A DNA stretch of 64,000 nt from the NCBI GenBank assembly GCA_001599815.1, contig BCIA01000005.1, positions 5,278,472 through 5,342,471 of the forward strand, in the 5' to 3' direction. Below the pieces are notes generated by a model. It did no database searches and had not been told where the DNA came from. It saw nothing but the letters and a program-made list of their open reading frames with translations. Below are positions 20,464 through 34,300 of this stretch, one piece after another; within the stretch, counting starts at the first letter, position 1, and each line of letters opens with the position of its first letter. The stretch comes from Furcasterigmium furcatum. Lineage: Eukaryota; Ascomycota; Sordariomycetes; Glomerellales; Plectosphaerellaceae. Both the position numbers and the translations under genes were made by a program.

Positions 20464-23400
20464 GTTGTCGCGACCGGTTTCGGGGTTGATTGGTTCTTGG
20501 CCGGTGCAATTGTTGTGGCGCAACGGGTGAGGTTGTGGACTTTGGAGATGGTGGTGTTGAAGGTGGAACGCGGTCGACGCGTCGCAGGTTTCCAGCGCGT
20601 AAAGTGCACTATGTCGACCCCGCCATGGCGGGGGACGGCTCCGGCGCACGGTAGGACCCCAAATTGCTAGAAGTACGGTGCTCCAATCGCGACCAATCGT
20701 CTGCCTCTAACCCCTGAGAGGTCTCAGTTGCTGACCATGGCTCAAGCGAACATGGCAGACTTCGATATACAAGCCCATAACACCTTCCCTAGGCATCTCC
20801 AATCCTGAGCCTGGCAAATCTCCGTTGAACATCCTTCACTTGCGTCCCTCCCTGGGGATATGCGATAGTGAGACACTGGCCCTCGTCCAGGCAGCGTCGA
20901 ATTTTGGCTGGATGCGAACAACGTCTGCAGGTCGGTCTGTCAGCTGCCAAAGACTATGTATATCGACTATGGGCTGTTAAAGACTTGGGCCGTTTGGTAT
21001 GACCTCTTTCACGAAACATGGCCTCCTCGTCCCATCCCCGACCATCGGGACTGGGGGGACAAGCTCGCGCGACAACGCACAAAGCCCGCCTCGGATGTGA
21101 CCTGCTATTCCACAAAGATATTTCCCCAGGCCCATGTCCCGCTTCCAGCAGATTTTGAGTAGCATCCACAGAAGCGGGACTGGGAGGGGGACGAGAACAT
21201 CCGCGGGTGCGGTCAGTGCAACGTCTGGACCGTTGTCGGCTTGACATCCTCTCCCAAATCTTCCCTCCCCGGTCGTCACCTCTCGCCGCTTTGTCTCGCC
21301 ACTCATTATGATATTGCCACATTTTATTCACCACACCTGGTGCGTCCAATATTCCACTTACTGACCGGCGATCTCTCCAGTGGCAGCTCCGAGTCCCCGT
21401 GTAACTCGACGGCGGCGGGAATCGGACGACCTGCCATGCCACTACCCGTCCTCAGGGCCCGAACAACGCCCCGAAGCTCCGTCGATCCACCATTTGTCAA
21501 TCTGGGGAGTGTCACAAATACGCGAGTGGAAGAGCCAAGAAGGACCGTGACACAGAGTCTCAGTCACCTCAACTGTCGTGTCGTGCGACCACCGCCATGC
21601 AGGGCAGTCAGGTCAGAGTTTTCTTGCAGCACATGTTAAGGTATCATCTATGCTCCCCGACCGTTTGAGCCGATATAGGTGTCACGACACAGTGGCCGGC
21701 TACACGAGCAGCTCCTTTCGGATACCATCGCATGCTCCTCCACGCGTCGTGCCATGATGATGCCTCGCCAGCCTCCGTCCGCATTGGCTCAGGAACGACA
21801 TAATGACGAAAAGGCCGCGCATTGCATCGTGCAGACCTTGGCTGCCTTCTGCCGGGAGACCTGAGAGGCACTCTGCCACAGCGGTCGTGCTCTCTCGGTC
21901 GAAGACCCTTGCATGTGCTAGTTGCACCGACGAGCAGCACAGCACAGCACAGTCCCTCGTACTCGCGCTCACACATAGTCGTCGCAGCTCCTCGCGATCC
22001 AGAGTCCGGCCCTGCCAGAGCGGCCCTTGGTCGCTATCCGGGGTAACACGAGATGCTGCCCTCGCCCGTCTGCTCTCACTCGCCATAATCCGCCGGGGGC
22101 CTGCCCTACCGGCATTGTGCGCGCCGGATCAGCTGTTCCTCCCATCCTCCACCCACCCAGTGCAGAAAAGGCCCGTGGAAGGCAAAAAGGCAGGGCGGAC
22201 TAGCTCCGTCTCGCTGCCCCGTGCAGGCGTCACGACACTTTCTGGCGCGATGGCACGCAATGCCACGGGCACGGCAGCAGGCGATGGATGGACTGTCCCG
22301 TCTCGACGCGTCTGCTGCTGCCCCCAACGAGCGCCGACAAGTCTCTCGCAGGTACTGGCGATGTAGCCCTCGGTCTGCTGGCTCGACACCTCCGACGACG
22401 CGGAGGTATCGACATGTATCTCCGCTCTCTGCTTTGACAAACGCCGGTAGGCATCACGCAACACCCGCTGCAGCCCCCGAACGCCGACGACACCAACTCC
22501 AAGCCAGACGTGTTGCAACCATGGACGCTGTCCTCGCTGTATCACATCTCCCCTACGTCAGGTGACGCCCGTGGTTGCGCGCTGGCACCCTTCGGCAGCT
22601 TACAGCCGGCTCATCGAGCTGACCAGACCGAGGTGAGGACGCTCCCTCGAGCGAGCTATCCCCATACCGAGCGGCCCCGTGAGCCCAGAGTTTATTGACA
22701 ATCTCACTGCCGCGACCTCGCTCGTCCTGCCAGCCAGGCGCTGTACCAGCCGGCCGGCTCACTGCATGTGCTTATGCAGATCTTGTCACGCCCGCCCGTC
22801 TCCCCTGTCCCGGCCCCCAGCCCCCATCTACATCCCATTCCGACCCCAGACCTCCCATCATGGGCCATTGGGGGTCATGACGAGAGCCGGCGCCGTGGCA
22901 TCGCCCTTCGGAGCCTCAAGTGCCGATTTCAATCGCCGGGGCTGACGCAGCCTGAACTGACGCCTTCAGCCTGGTCACGTCCTGCATACGAGGTTGTCAC
23001 GAGCCCCCCGAGGTTGACAAGCAAGTGTTATGTACTCAATTATAATCAGGCCGACGCAAGTCCCTCGACGGCAGCGTCGCATTTGTCCACCCAAGTACAT
23101 ACTATCACTCATCATCTCCCCCCGTCAGCTCTCACATATGCCAGCCTCAGACAGACAGACCTTGTCAAAGAGCCACATGTAGCTACACTCCTAGTCTTGT
23201 TGCTAGTCTCAGTCCAGCACCTGACGAAAAGCACCTATGATCTGTCACATATCCGCCCCCTGTCCCCCAAGACGGACGCCATCGTGATGACAGCCACGGC
23301 AGCTAACAGAGCCAAGAACCAAGAGACCACGCCTCTCGCTCGTGCCGGGCCTCCCGTCTCCCCTCCTCCGCCCGGTCGGACCAGGCCGCGCTGAGGTCAG

Positions 23401-26400
23401 CCCTCGGAGCAAGCAGCAGTGATCGCCACATCTCCCAGCTGAGCAGGGGCTTATCTCAACCGCGCCCAGCATCTCGCCATGGCATCTCGCCATCTGACAT
23501 GTCACCGGGCGGCACTCCAGGAGCCCAGAGACGGCGGCCAGCACCTCAAGCATTCCCGTGGCCTGATCTGCGCCGCTGCGTCGCTGATGCCACCGTAGCC
23601 TACATTCAACGCCGTCTGCAGCGCCCTCAACTGCAACGCCATCATCCCGTGCCCCCCGAGAGGCCCGTGCCTCTTTTGCACAGGCGCCAGCCAGGGGGCG
23701 GATGTAAGGCAACCAGGCATTTTGATGCTGTGTAACACAACCGCGAATGACCCCCGACGGCCTCCCATCTCCCAAAATGAACAGTCGGCATCAGCCCCCC
23801 GCTGACCGAGGCTGGTTGTCTGTCTCACCACGCCCTGATATTGACAAACTGCAGAAGCAGCACTCTCCAAACCCCGGAGCCTGTCGGTGCGCGCGCCGGT
23901 ACGTACCCTGACCGCTCATTGCCCGCAATGTAGGTAATCCGATATGCCAGCTCCCACCAGCTTGCTGCTCGCACGGCGCCCTGGACGTAGGGGCCTGGGC
24001 GTCTGCCAGCCTCGCACCCGGTAATCTCGCAGCACGGAGTCCGCCCAGCGCACCGCGGTCCCTGGCAGCTCAAGGAGCGCCCAATGCACCACACCGGTCG
24101 ATCCCACCGGTGCCAGCACCCAGCCCGTCCTCGCTGTGGGCACCCGCCGCCAGCGCAGAGCCGCAAGGCAGGCATCAACCTTGGGACCCGCCTCGGTGAG
24201 CCGTTTCCCGCGTTGGCCTGAGACCTTCACGGCGGCATGTCTCGTCCTTTCTTCTTCTTCTTCGTCTTCTGCGGCCCGAGCAGCAGAGATGCAAGAATCC
24301 TGCATGACCGCCCTCGTATGTGTGTTCCAGCTGCCCGAGCCCGGCGGACGCTGATCCCATCTCTGCCCTGCTCGCGGCCTGCATCGTCTGTCCGGGTACT
24401 GTACCTGGGAGTACTTACATACGAGCATGCCTGCAGAGGTGCCATCCCGACCGCGCGGGCAGGGCCAGGGGGCCATGGGCAGAGAGATGTACGCGTAGAA
24501 TAGTGCCGAAACGGCTGTCGATGACTCCAAAGTTCCATGCCTCCTGCATAGCATGCGCCCAAGAGCGCCTCTCGACCCCCCGGCCGGTTCGCCGCTGCGC
24601 ACACCACAGAGCAGCACCAGGCAGCGGCCCCGACGCTCTGGTCTCGCCCGGAGCACGACGGACGGACACGCCCTCTCCCTGGCCGGCCGCGCCGTAGACA
24701 TACAGCAACGCGCCGCCATGGGGATGTGTGTACGCCCGCGCCAGGGTGCCAGGCAGGCTTCCAGGACCGCTCGCGGGACGACCCAGGACGGGCATCGCAT
24801 TCATCCTCACCCCGGCGGCGCTTTCCACGTTGGGCCAATTTTTAATAATAGCCCACCCCGGTCACCGACCCCGTGACACGAAGCGCCCAGGGACGACGCC
24901 GCAGGAGGCTGACTGGGCCATGCGGGCGGTGGCCGATGCGTAGGGCCGGGCGATACGTTCCGCATGGGTGGGTGATGGGATGGCAGTGCTGGGACGCGAT
25001 CCAGAGCGCCGGGCTGGCGGCGTGTGCCGCTGTCTGCCAATGCTCGACAGGGGCGGGCCGTGTGTCATCCCGTGTTTGCTTGTACTCGTACAACGAGCTG
25101 CTGGTGAGATGGCATCTTACTTGCTTGATATTGTGCCTACTAAGTATGTATCAGAAGACGGGCGGGACTGAGACGAGACAAGGGGCAGAGAGGGAATCGG
25201 CCGGCCCGAGGAACAGGGCAGGGGCATCACGGAGAATACCATCGGAGATGTAATCCGCATTTCGAGACTGACCACGACTGATGCAGCACACGCACCAAGC
25301 AGAAACAGGCAAACCATGTCATCATGGAAACGCTCAATCGGCCAAAGTCAGCGCCCGGCGGCCTCGGTGACCGACTGACGTGGCAGTTCTTCCCCAACCG
25401 AGGCACCGGCATGCATCGTCTTGGGGTCCTTGCTGGACCGTGATACGAGTGACGACGCCAACAGCGCCCACGAGGGATTGCCAGGTGAGAAAACCCCTGC
25501 AAAGATCATCACGGCCACCAACAGGCCCCCGGACTCGAGGCCACCGAAGCGAAACGAAACCATCATATGCCCTACCTGGTAAACCAACGAACCCATGCCC
25601 TAGGGCAGCCCCCATGCCACGCTGAGCGCCATCGCATTTCGCATGACAGATTGTCGTTCAAGGTACCGATACCAGTCGCCGAGGGCAGCACCACCGCGAC
25701 CCCGGACGCAAAAAGCAATGGGCGTGGTTCGCTGTTACGATCCCCGCGCCTCGTCCGCCCGATCGGTGCCTACGGCTGATAGATAGGGACGGATGCAGAC
25801 TTGGCGGCCAGGGCATGGCGCGGTTCGGTTCGAGCGTCAATCCTGGGGGGTGGTCAAGCCGTCTTTGCGAGCAAGGGCCGAATGAGGAGACCGATGCTCG
25901 CTGCGACCGCGTGGTCAAGCGATGGTAGAGGAGGGCCGGCTGTAGTTGCCAGAGGACTGTGCCGGCGTCGACCATGTCGTGTGAAGTGACAGGTCAGCGT
26001 GCCCTCAGTGCGAGGTCCGAGATGACCCGGCCGAGACGGCATGGCTGGCTGTAAGAATGACAGGCCCGTTGTACTTGTACAGACGAGGGATCGCCGCGAC
26101 AGCTCAGAGTGTCTCCCAATGCGCCGAGGTGAGGCTGACGGGGTGCTCCCAAGGGCTGCAAGAGAGGCCAGGTGACTTGATGCCCTCACGCATGCATGCA
26201 TGCATGTGAGGTGCGCATGTCTGGCAATGCTAGGCGCTGCTGCTGGGCACTGGTGTTGTTCGCATCGCAGATAAGGCGCAGGACGGCGGGTTTTGGGAGG
26301 CCGCTGGAGGCCAGCATAGCATCAGTGGCGCTGGAATATGTAGCCTTCCTGGCAGTACCTAGACAGACAGACAGTTAGCGCGTGTGATAGCGTGGCATGG

Positions 26401-29400
26401 ACAACTCTTGACGGTCCGTCCCTGGCCCGAAAGGCAGTGAAATAGGCTCTCAGGGCATTGTGCAGCACGTAGCTGAGAGCGGCATTGCCGTCATGTTGCA
26501 CCATCGCTGCTTCTGGCGATGGCTGTCAGATATCAGGTTACACCGGCGACACAGCATCAGCTTGGGGGGTGGATTGCTGCGTGACCCTGTCGGTGAGCCA
26601 CTGATGCCCTCGACCCAATGCCGGTCTCACCGACTCAGGTCACAGCACAGGCAGCCATCAACGGCGCTGAGCGCCGCTGCTCGCAGAAATAGGTCGACTG
26701 CAGCAGAGCGAGTCCAATAGTCGCACCAAGCTAATTAAAACCAATACGACTTTGCCTGGGTGCGCGGAGGCCTGGCTTCTGGCAGAAAATCCGACACCGG
26801 GCCGCGATGACGCGACGACGCAGGACCTCGGGCATTGCCAATGAAACAAGAAAGCCAAGATCTCAACTTGGCTTCTTGAATTCTCTTCCTCGTCTCCTCG
26901 CGGTCTCGATCGCCTGGGCTTCTCGGGGGTAATGCAACGTTGATATGATCAACAGCGGACGGAGCTCACGATGCCTGCATGTCTCTGGGCTGGGAGCTTC
27001 TGGCCTGGCCTGGCCAGTCTGACGTCGTACACCGCCAGAGGACAAGGGCATGCAAGCCCCCCCAACCCCAACGAGCCGGGAGGCGAGCTTGCGTCTGCGC
27101 CGTTGGGATTCGATAGGGCGGAGATCCGCAAAGTTTTCTTTGCGGTGATGACTCCGAGAAGGACAGGGCGATAGCAACCTCTCTCGCCGGGGGGCCATAA
27201 TTGAGGCCGGAAAGGCTGTGTCCGCGGCGCCACCCCAAAGCCGCTCCTTTGGATGTTGAATACGGTGTTCCTGAAACACCAAAGCCGGACCCGAGCAAGC
27301 GGTACGGGCTCCCCGGAGAAACCCAGGATCCAGGGAAAAGGGGTACGGAGGGAAATTACCATGATGCTCGCGAAAAACCCGTATATTCAGATGACATCGA
27401 ACGCGAGGCCCACTTAGACACGCGACAAGAACTTGTCAGTGCCTGGGAGTCCCGGGCTTTGGTTGCATGAACTCCCACGGGGGGGCGCTTGATAGGGGCT
27501 GATACCCATTTTCAATTTGAGCTCGTCAGAGAGGGGGAGTGTGGGAAATGCCTGCTGGATAAGGAGGTGGGATGAAAAAGGACATGGGGGATCCAGGGGC
27601 TCAACGGGCACTGTCGGAATCTGGCTATGCCCAAGAAAAGAAAGGTGACCTCGGTAGCAACCTGATTTCGCACAGCCAGCAAGTCTCAGTCACACCCCCT
27701 TTGTTCTGCGACCCCCCCACCCTGTTGAGATGAGCTGCTCAGTGAGCGGGAAGCTCTCAGAGATGGAGGGTATGGCCCCAAAAGTCCCGAATGACAGGGC
27801 GGGCTTGTGGAGAGATCTGCGCTGCGTTGCCAGGGTCAGGCAGCAGTGTTCAGGGATGATGGAAGGTTTCTAGAAAGAGGCTATGCAGCTCTCTCCCAGG
27901 GCTGGCTGCACGGGCAGACACGCTGTACCCAGTTGGCGGGTGACTGACAGCCACAACAAAGACAGTCTTGTCGGTGAGTGTACTCGTAGTGTGATTGTTT
28001 GCTGTGGGAAGCCAAGCTGACTGCGAGGCCCGGGACGATGGATGGGGCGCAGAAGACGAAAGTGCATCAGGACTGCGGGTTGGCGTTTTGTGTGTCGCCG
28101 TGTGTGTCTTGGTCTGCCAAAACACAGAGAGGATACTGATGGGACCCGGGGAGAGTCATCTCTCTTCGCCGACGGCCGTGCCATGACCGGGGAACTACAC
28201 GTGGACACACGAGCTCGTCGCCGTTATTGCAGAGCACCTCGTGTCGTCTTGATTGTCGACAAAGACCCTGGGTTTCGCCCGCATCATGGATGATCCTGAT
28301 CCGTCTCAATTATGCTCGCCGCGAGGAAAGACGCCATCTGGAGTCAGGGACACGTCCGTTCTGTCGATGAAACAACGGTGGTGGCTCTGATCTCCCTTCC
28401 CCGCGAGGTACCTCCTTGTCAAAATGCAGCATGATGTGCATGGTAGGGACTTGGTCAGACCACGGCCCGAGCTCGAGCGCGCCGTCGCAGATGGGCACGA
28501 CTGGGACAGCTCGGTGGAAACGGGCACTTCGTGTTTCCCGTTGCCGCAACCACCGCCAAACGCCGGAACATTGTGCCGCGGGCTTGGTTGTCGGCGAGCA
28601 CAGAGTGCCAAGGAGTATCATCGTGAGAGTCCTGTTGCCGTGCTGCTGTCCGTAACGGGCCTTGTGTCGCGACGAATGGCACTCGTCGCACCCCACACGC
28701 GTGCGGCAGGATCCTCCCTCCTTCGCTTCTCTGCCGTGCCTGCGCAGAGATACCGTCATCTGGCACTGGCTTGACGGAAGACGCGGCGGAAGCCCTCGCC
28801 CAATGCGCGCCGACTCACGACCGGCACTGCTTCGATCTCGCACAGCAAGCGAGCCCAGATTGGGGCAGCAGCCAAGGAGGCCGGCGCCCGTCGACATCAA
28901 AGGTTGTCGTGAGTCAAGGACACCTGCAGATGAACCCCCGCCGAGGCGCAACGGGATATCCCGCATTTTCCCACGGGCACCATCACCATCGTCCATGCAA
29001 CCCGTGGGAGTGCAGGCTCTATATTGCCGCGCATATTGGGTGGCAGCACAGCACGGTGGTGATGAGGACCGAGGCCTGTGATGACACCATGAGTTTTTGC
29101 AGGCCGCCCACGAAGCGCATGGATGGGATGTCGTGCATACCGCGACTTGTACGAGGCGATGTTGCGCCGTTGAATGCCTCGCAGGTGCTGCCGAGTCGAG
29201 ACGCTTGATCTGAAGCTGCTGTTGTGGGCGCAAGTCTACGCACTGAAGGCGAGAGATGAAATCAAACGGCGCGCCTACTGAAGGGGACAGAAACGAAGTC
29301 AAGCGACGAGGCGGTTGAGGGTTTTCGGACAACCTGCGAACTCCAAGAAGATGCCAATGCTGTGCGTGATTCGCCGAGCCGTTTCTCTGTCTCAAGCGCA

Positions 29401-32400
29401 GACATCGAAGTGCAACCACAGGTCACGGGCCGCTGGCATACGGGACAACTTGGTGTTTTGGCCCTCCTCCTGCCCGCAGGGCTTCTGTCTGCTTGCGGGA
29501 TATGTTGATCTTCCAAGACCTGCGAGGATCGTATCATGTTTGCTTGCAATTCGCGCAAAGTGCAGAAGCGCCCGGAGCGCTGGCGGTGTCGGTCTTACCC
29601 TTGGTGACTGGCAAAGTTGATGACGAGAATACGGGCGGAAGCATCAGAACTCCAGCGTGCCCCCTCTCCCTGATTGGGCACACTGCCAGGTCATGTGCTG
29701 TTTCTGATGTTGCTGCCTTCTTGAGCCAATTTCGCAACGGCACTGGAGCGCGCAGACGTCGTCAGAGGGCGGTCAGTACCCCTGTGAGCTGAGGGCGTTT
29801 TGGATGACCCGTGTTGCGGTCTTGGTACGGGAGAATCGGCAGCGCCTAGCTCTCAGGTGGTGAACAGCGCGAGGGGGCACGGGCGAGGGAGGGAGGGTAG
29901 GGGGTGCCCAGGAAAGCTTGGCTGCGGCCTCCGCAGGTCATGTCAAAGGGTGATTGATTGCTCTCCGCTCGTCAACCCGAGGAGTGTCCTCTGGGGGATC
30001 GCTGGGCGGTTCGGTGCCGGGTCCCTATTTGCCAGAAGACCGGTTCCCGTGACCGATTTCCAGAAGCCTGAGACGACGATGATGATTGTTTCTCAGACGA
30101 GCCATGGCCCCCGAAGACGTCACTGCACCTCAGCAGCCAATGAAAGGGCGACAAGCCACGAGACCGCCCTGTGTCGTCGGAGCTCTATCTTCCCCAATCG
30201 CGCCAGGCACTCGGGCAAGTGGCATGTCTGCGTTGGGACGGCATGGGTGGCATGGAAAATGCCCCAGACACCGTGTTGGCTTTCCGAGCTGCAGGTTTGA
30301 TTTGACGAGCATGTCGTGGAGGTCACTGTTTCTCGGTCACTGCGCGCGATTCTTTGTCTTGAAGCGATGGTGATGTGTCACGGCCAGTCGTCTTCCAGAG
30401 AGGCTGCTTGGTGGCTGATGACACGGGAGCCTCCCTCCCCTGGCCAGGAAGTGCAGCGACAACAGATTAAGGTGCGAGTCTGTCTGTCGTACATGGTGCA
30501 GCAATGCAGCAAGCAGGTGCATCGGCGCGTGGTGAATGCCAATGTCTGCCACCGCCGCCTCCGCCGAGTGAGTGTTCAGCCGGCAGACCAAGCCTGCAGG
30601 GCCCGATTGGTGTCACGCTGAAAGATGGAAGCACCACGCAACTCCTGATCTTCGAGTCGCCCTGGTCTGTGATGGCAAAATGTCGGTGTGCGCGAAGCCG
30701 TTCCAATTGCTCCTCATGTCCAGTGTTTGAGAGCCCCGAGAGCCCCGCGAGATGAGCTCGTGGATCTGCTGGGGAATGGGTATTCGACGCTGCCAGCCAA
30801 TCCCCTCTGCTCATGTGACTCCTCGCTGCAACGTTGTCGTTCTGTGGGGGCAGGGCGCGTTTCTAAACAAGGAGCCGGCGGGAGGGCTGCATGCGGATTG
30901 ACGAGAGGACAGACATATCCATCTCTTCTGCCATTGGTCTCAGATGTCAGGACAAGAACAGCGCCCACACCTGGTGGCCGGTATTGGTCCTCGAAGTTGA
31001 ATGTGCGGATGAACTGCAGAGCCGTCTGGCATGGCGGCACATGCGGCATTATTCTTCCGTGGGAAAGGACGTCAAGACGTCTCAATCGCGAAGGTAGCGA
31101 TGTGTGACGTCTGAATTGCGGCATCGCGACATGCGTGGGTTGACGTGCCACCGCCACATGCCAGGTCTTGGTTGAGGCCCAGCACGTCGGTCATCGTCCA
31201 TCACTCGCCAGCATCCAAGACGGTGAGACCTGATCGGCCCAAAAGCTACCGGGAGGAACAACTTGAAACGCCCAGACAATCCTGGAGAATCTGGCGATCG
31301 GGATGGGGCTCAAGTTTAGGCTGGCCAAAACGGGGAATGGCATGTGGAATTGGTACGTTGGTACGGTAATTGGGCACGGAGGGGGGATCGCCACGACCCA
31401 GCGTGATGTGATTGTCGTTGATGAGCGTATCCAGTCCTGTTGCCTGACTCACTCGCAAGATTGGACGCGCTGTCGCAGGATTCCCTCCCTGTTGATCAGG
31501 GCCCTTCGCTTCATGCTGTCCGTCCATTGAGCCCGAGGTGAGCGACGGGGCGCAGTACCAAAAGTCGCGAGCCGCGCAGCGTTGGCACTGCAGCAGGCGC
31601 GTCGTCGCTTCGTCATATCGGGCCATGTCAATGGTTCCAACAACCACACTCCGGGCTGATACGTAGTTCCTTGGACCGGGTGACCCTGGCCTGCCCCAGG
31701 GATGCCGTAGAAGTCCGGAAGAAGAAGGCCTGTTGCTGTTAAGTACGGAAGGGTACATGGTGTATCCCGTCCTAGCGCCCAGGAGAGACCTCGTGTCGGC
31801 AGAGTGAGATGAACACGATCGTGTCCCAAGCCATCCTGCGCTATACATAGCAGCTCGAAAGGAAGCACTTCGTGGACGACGTGTTTCCTCGAAGTTCCCA
31901 TCCAAAGTACCACGGCCATGGATCGTCGTAGGGAGAGAGAATGTGGGACGTGGGACTGATTTGAGATCAGTCGGCTTGTCGGGTAGCAATCGTTGTTCAG
32001 GGACAAAGCACCGGCCACTGATTATGCAGAAGAATGGAACCCCATGTCTTTCCCTGGTGATCCTTTTTTTTCTTGTTGCCCGTGCCGTCATCAGAAAGAC
32101 TGAGCGGCGGAAAGAATGACGGAAGGCGCGGACAGGGGTCGCTCAACCCAAGGGCAGGAACCTGTTTTAGCGGGGCGAGAAACTGACCTCCAGTGTCAGA
32201 GCCAAGCCGAATCCGAGCAACAGGGCAGGAACGGAACTGAGGGAAGGTCGCAAGGACGTATGTACGAGGAGGTAGGTACCACGGGAGGGGAGGTCGATCC
32301 ACACGTGTACCTATGATGGACGCGCAGGAACAACCCAGGGCGGGAACGGGAAAGATGGGAAGGAGGTCCTCATCACAGCGCCTACCTGGCCACGCGAGTG

Positions 32401-34300
32401 GACGGCCGGGAAGGGAAGTTGGGAAGGCGGGCTCTATCTTGACTGCCCTCCGAGGTGGTTCATCTCACCTGGGAGGGAACCGGCCGGTCCCCCACCATTC
32501 AGCAGCCTCCAGCGCCCACCACGGTTTACTCGGCATCTCGTCCAGTGGAGCACCCCTCCCATCTCACCCAGCTTTCTGGAATGCGACAGACGGGATAGAG
32601 CAGCGCTCGATCACCACCGGATTGACTTCCGCCTCCCACCCAGCTCCTTACCGCTTGCAGACAAGCGCCTTGTCCAACCCCGGGTTGCTATCATGCAGCC
32701 GAAGCATCGTTCCCGTCAATCTGACCTCACCAGACACACATCAAGCGAAAACCTACTTGCTCCGGTACTCGCGCAAGCCACACTTTCAACCCCCAGACGC
32801 CGCCCCTTCTGGCAGACGACGACGTGCCCACGATCGATCGTCAGCTTCTGAGGAGCCCTCGCCCACCGCCGTTCCCATCCGGCCAGCACCGACTAATCAG
32901 AAAGAGTGCACGAGTACCCTTGTTTCCCTGCTGGCCTGTCTCGTCCGGATCTGGCACCTGAGGGCAAGTCTCACTATGGGGTAGCTCGCCCCTCGGCCGG
33001 CTCGGAGCGCCAAAGAGGAAGGGCTCCATATCGCCACCGCACGAGGACTCAAATTAGCCGTCACACCGCGAGCGAGAAAAAAAAAAGCCTGGCTAGGAAC
33101 ACGCACACACCAACCAGTTGGTTCAGTTCCCGCCGATTCTGCTCTCTGATAGGCGAGCCCCTGATCGTCATCGTTGCGGTCAGGAGGGAGAGACCGCGGC
33201 AATGATGAGGGCCTGGTTGCGGGGTGGACAACGGCTCTCTTCTGGAGCACAGCACTGCAACTCTCTCTCCCAACGCCCATGTCCGGATATAGGCTTCCTT
33301 TCGGTTCCGGGCATACAAGCCAGCCTGGACGAGGAGTAAACCATCATGACACGGCGCCATTTGCATCTGGAGCATAATAATAGCGAAGAGTCCGTCGTGT
33401 TCCATCCTTTGAGCCGCAAATAGTGTCGAATCGGTCGCCGGTTTCTTCTACGCCAATCACCGAGGTCGACTTGTCACCGCTTCACTCACTGCCTCCCTTG
33501 AATCCGCCCGGCGGGAGAGCAAGATTGTCGGTCGTCGTCAGGCGCCGCTGAACGTTCCTTGGGGGTACCCAGATGGGAAAGTCCTTGGCCATCCCCAAAC
33601 CTCGTGCTGCGTGCTGTCGCGAACAGGGTCAGCCCAGTCCGACAGGGCTAACTCGTTGCAACATGGCGCGTTTCTCTGTTTGCTCGTCCGGCCCGCGCCC
33701 CCCCCTCGTTCTAACCACACCCCCTTCGGCCTTTGCAAGAAGCGCAAGCCCCCAGAGTGCTAACTTTGCAGCCCCTCCCTTGTCTTGTGGACCCTGAGCG
33801 TGCGCCTGTCGCCGAAGGCCACGCCCCCCGCAGCAGACGGACAGACGGACTCGAAGAAAAAAAGGAGAGGGGAAACCGAAAATAGGGATTGGCAGCTCGC
33901 CCACCACACCTCTGGGACCGGGCACCCACGCCCCCAGCAAAGACCGACGCACAGGGCCAGGGAACAGGGAGGGACCGGCAGACTCCAGCACTTTGCCTGC
34001 TGCCTTGCCTTGGGCCTTGCCTCAATGCGGCGGGCCGCCCAAGACAGCGCAATTACTGTGCGTCGTAGCGCGAAATCCTCAGTGGTCGCAACGGCGTCGA
34101 GGTGCCGAGTCCACCACCGACGTCCACCCACACTCTCGCTGGACGGTTCCCCCTTTTTCCTTGGGGATCCTCTGGTACCGCGGAAGTACCGCAGCTCGGG
34201 CTTCGACGCGGTCATTCCTCGTCACTCCTGGGGCTTGGGTCGCCTTGTTGTTCATCTCGGCGGCACCTTGGCCTCCCTCCGGGCGGGCTGCTCCACAGCG
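20464..34300. other. Gene-free interval of about 14 kb
   Basis: The first 0.4 kb is the POL12 promoter. Beyond it I find no gene. ORFs on both strands are up to 369 codons long, but all are rich in Arg/Ser/Cys/His/Pro, lack domains, and overlap each other on opposite strands, as expected from GC-rich non-coding DNA. No AT-rich RIP-like blocks, transposase or reverse transcriptase motifs, tRNA B-box (GGTTCRANNC) or long tandem repeats were seen. Minor items are a (CATG)n run at 26190 and a TTCTTCTTCTTC tract near 24250. This is several times the usual gene spacing of the rest of the window. Possible contents: long regulatory region of PLC1, non-coding RNAs, or old eroded sequence. Confidence 0.6.
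26190..26206. repeat. Short (GCAT)n run
   Basis: GCATGCATGCATGCATG, a self-complementary tetranucleotide run of 17 bases, inside the gene-free interval. Confidence 0.85.

Noticed and set aside
23916..24800. 294-codon minus-strand ORF
   Set aside because: Overlaps several ORFs in other frames and has no recognisable fold or conserved motif.
28310..29419. 369-codon ORF on the minus strand in the gene-free interval
   Set aside because: Composition rich in Arg, Ser, Cys, His and Gln, no domain, and open frames on the opposite strand over the same bases. Typical of GC-rich non-coding DNA.
31246..32091. 281-codon minus-strand ORF
   Set aside because: Same low-quality composition, no motif, no supporting splice or start context.
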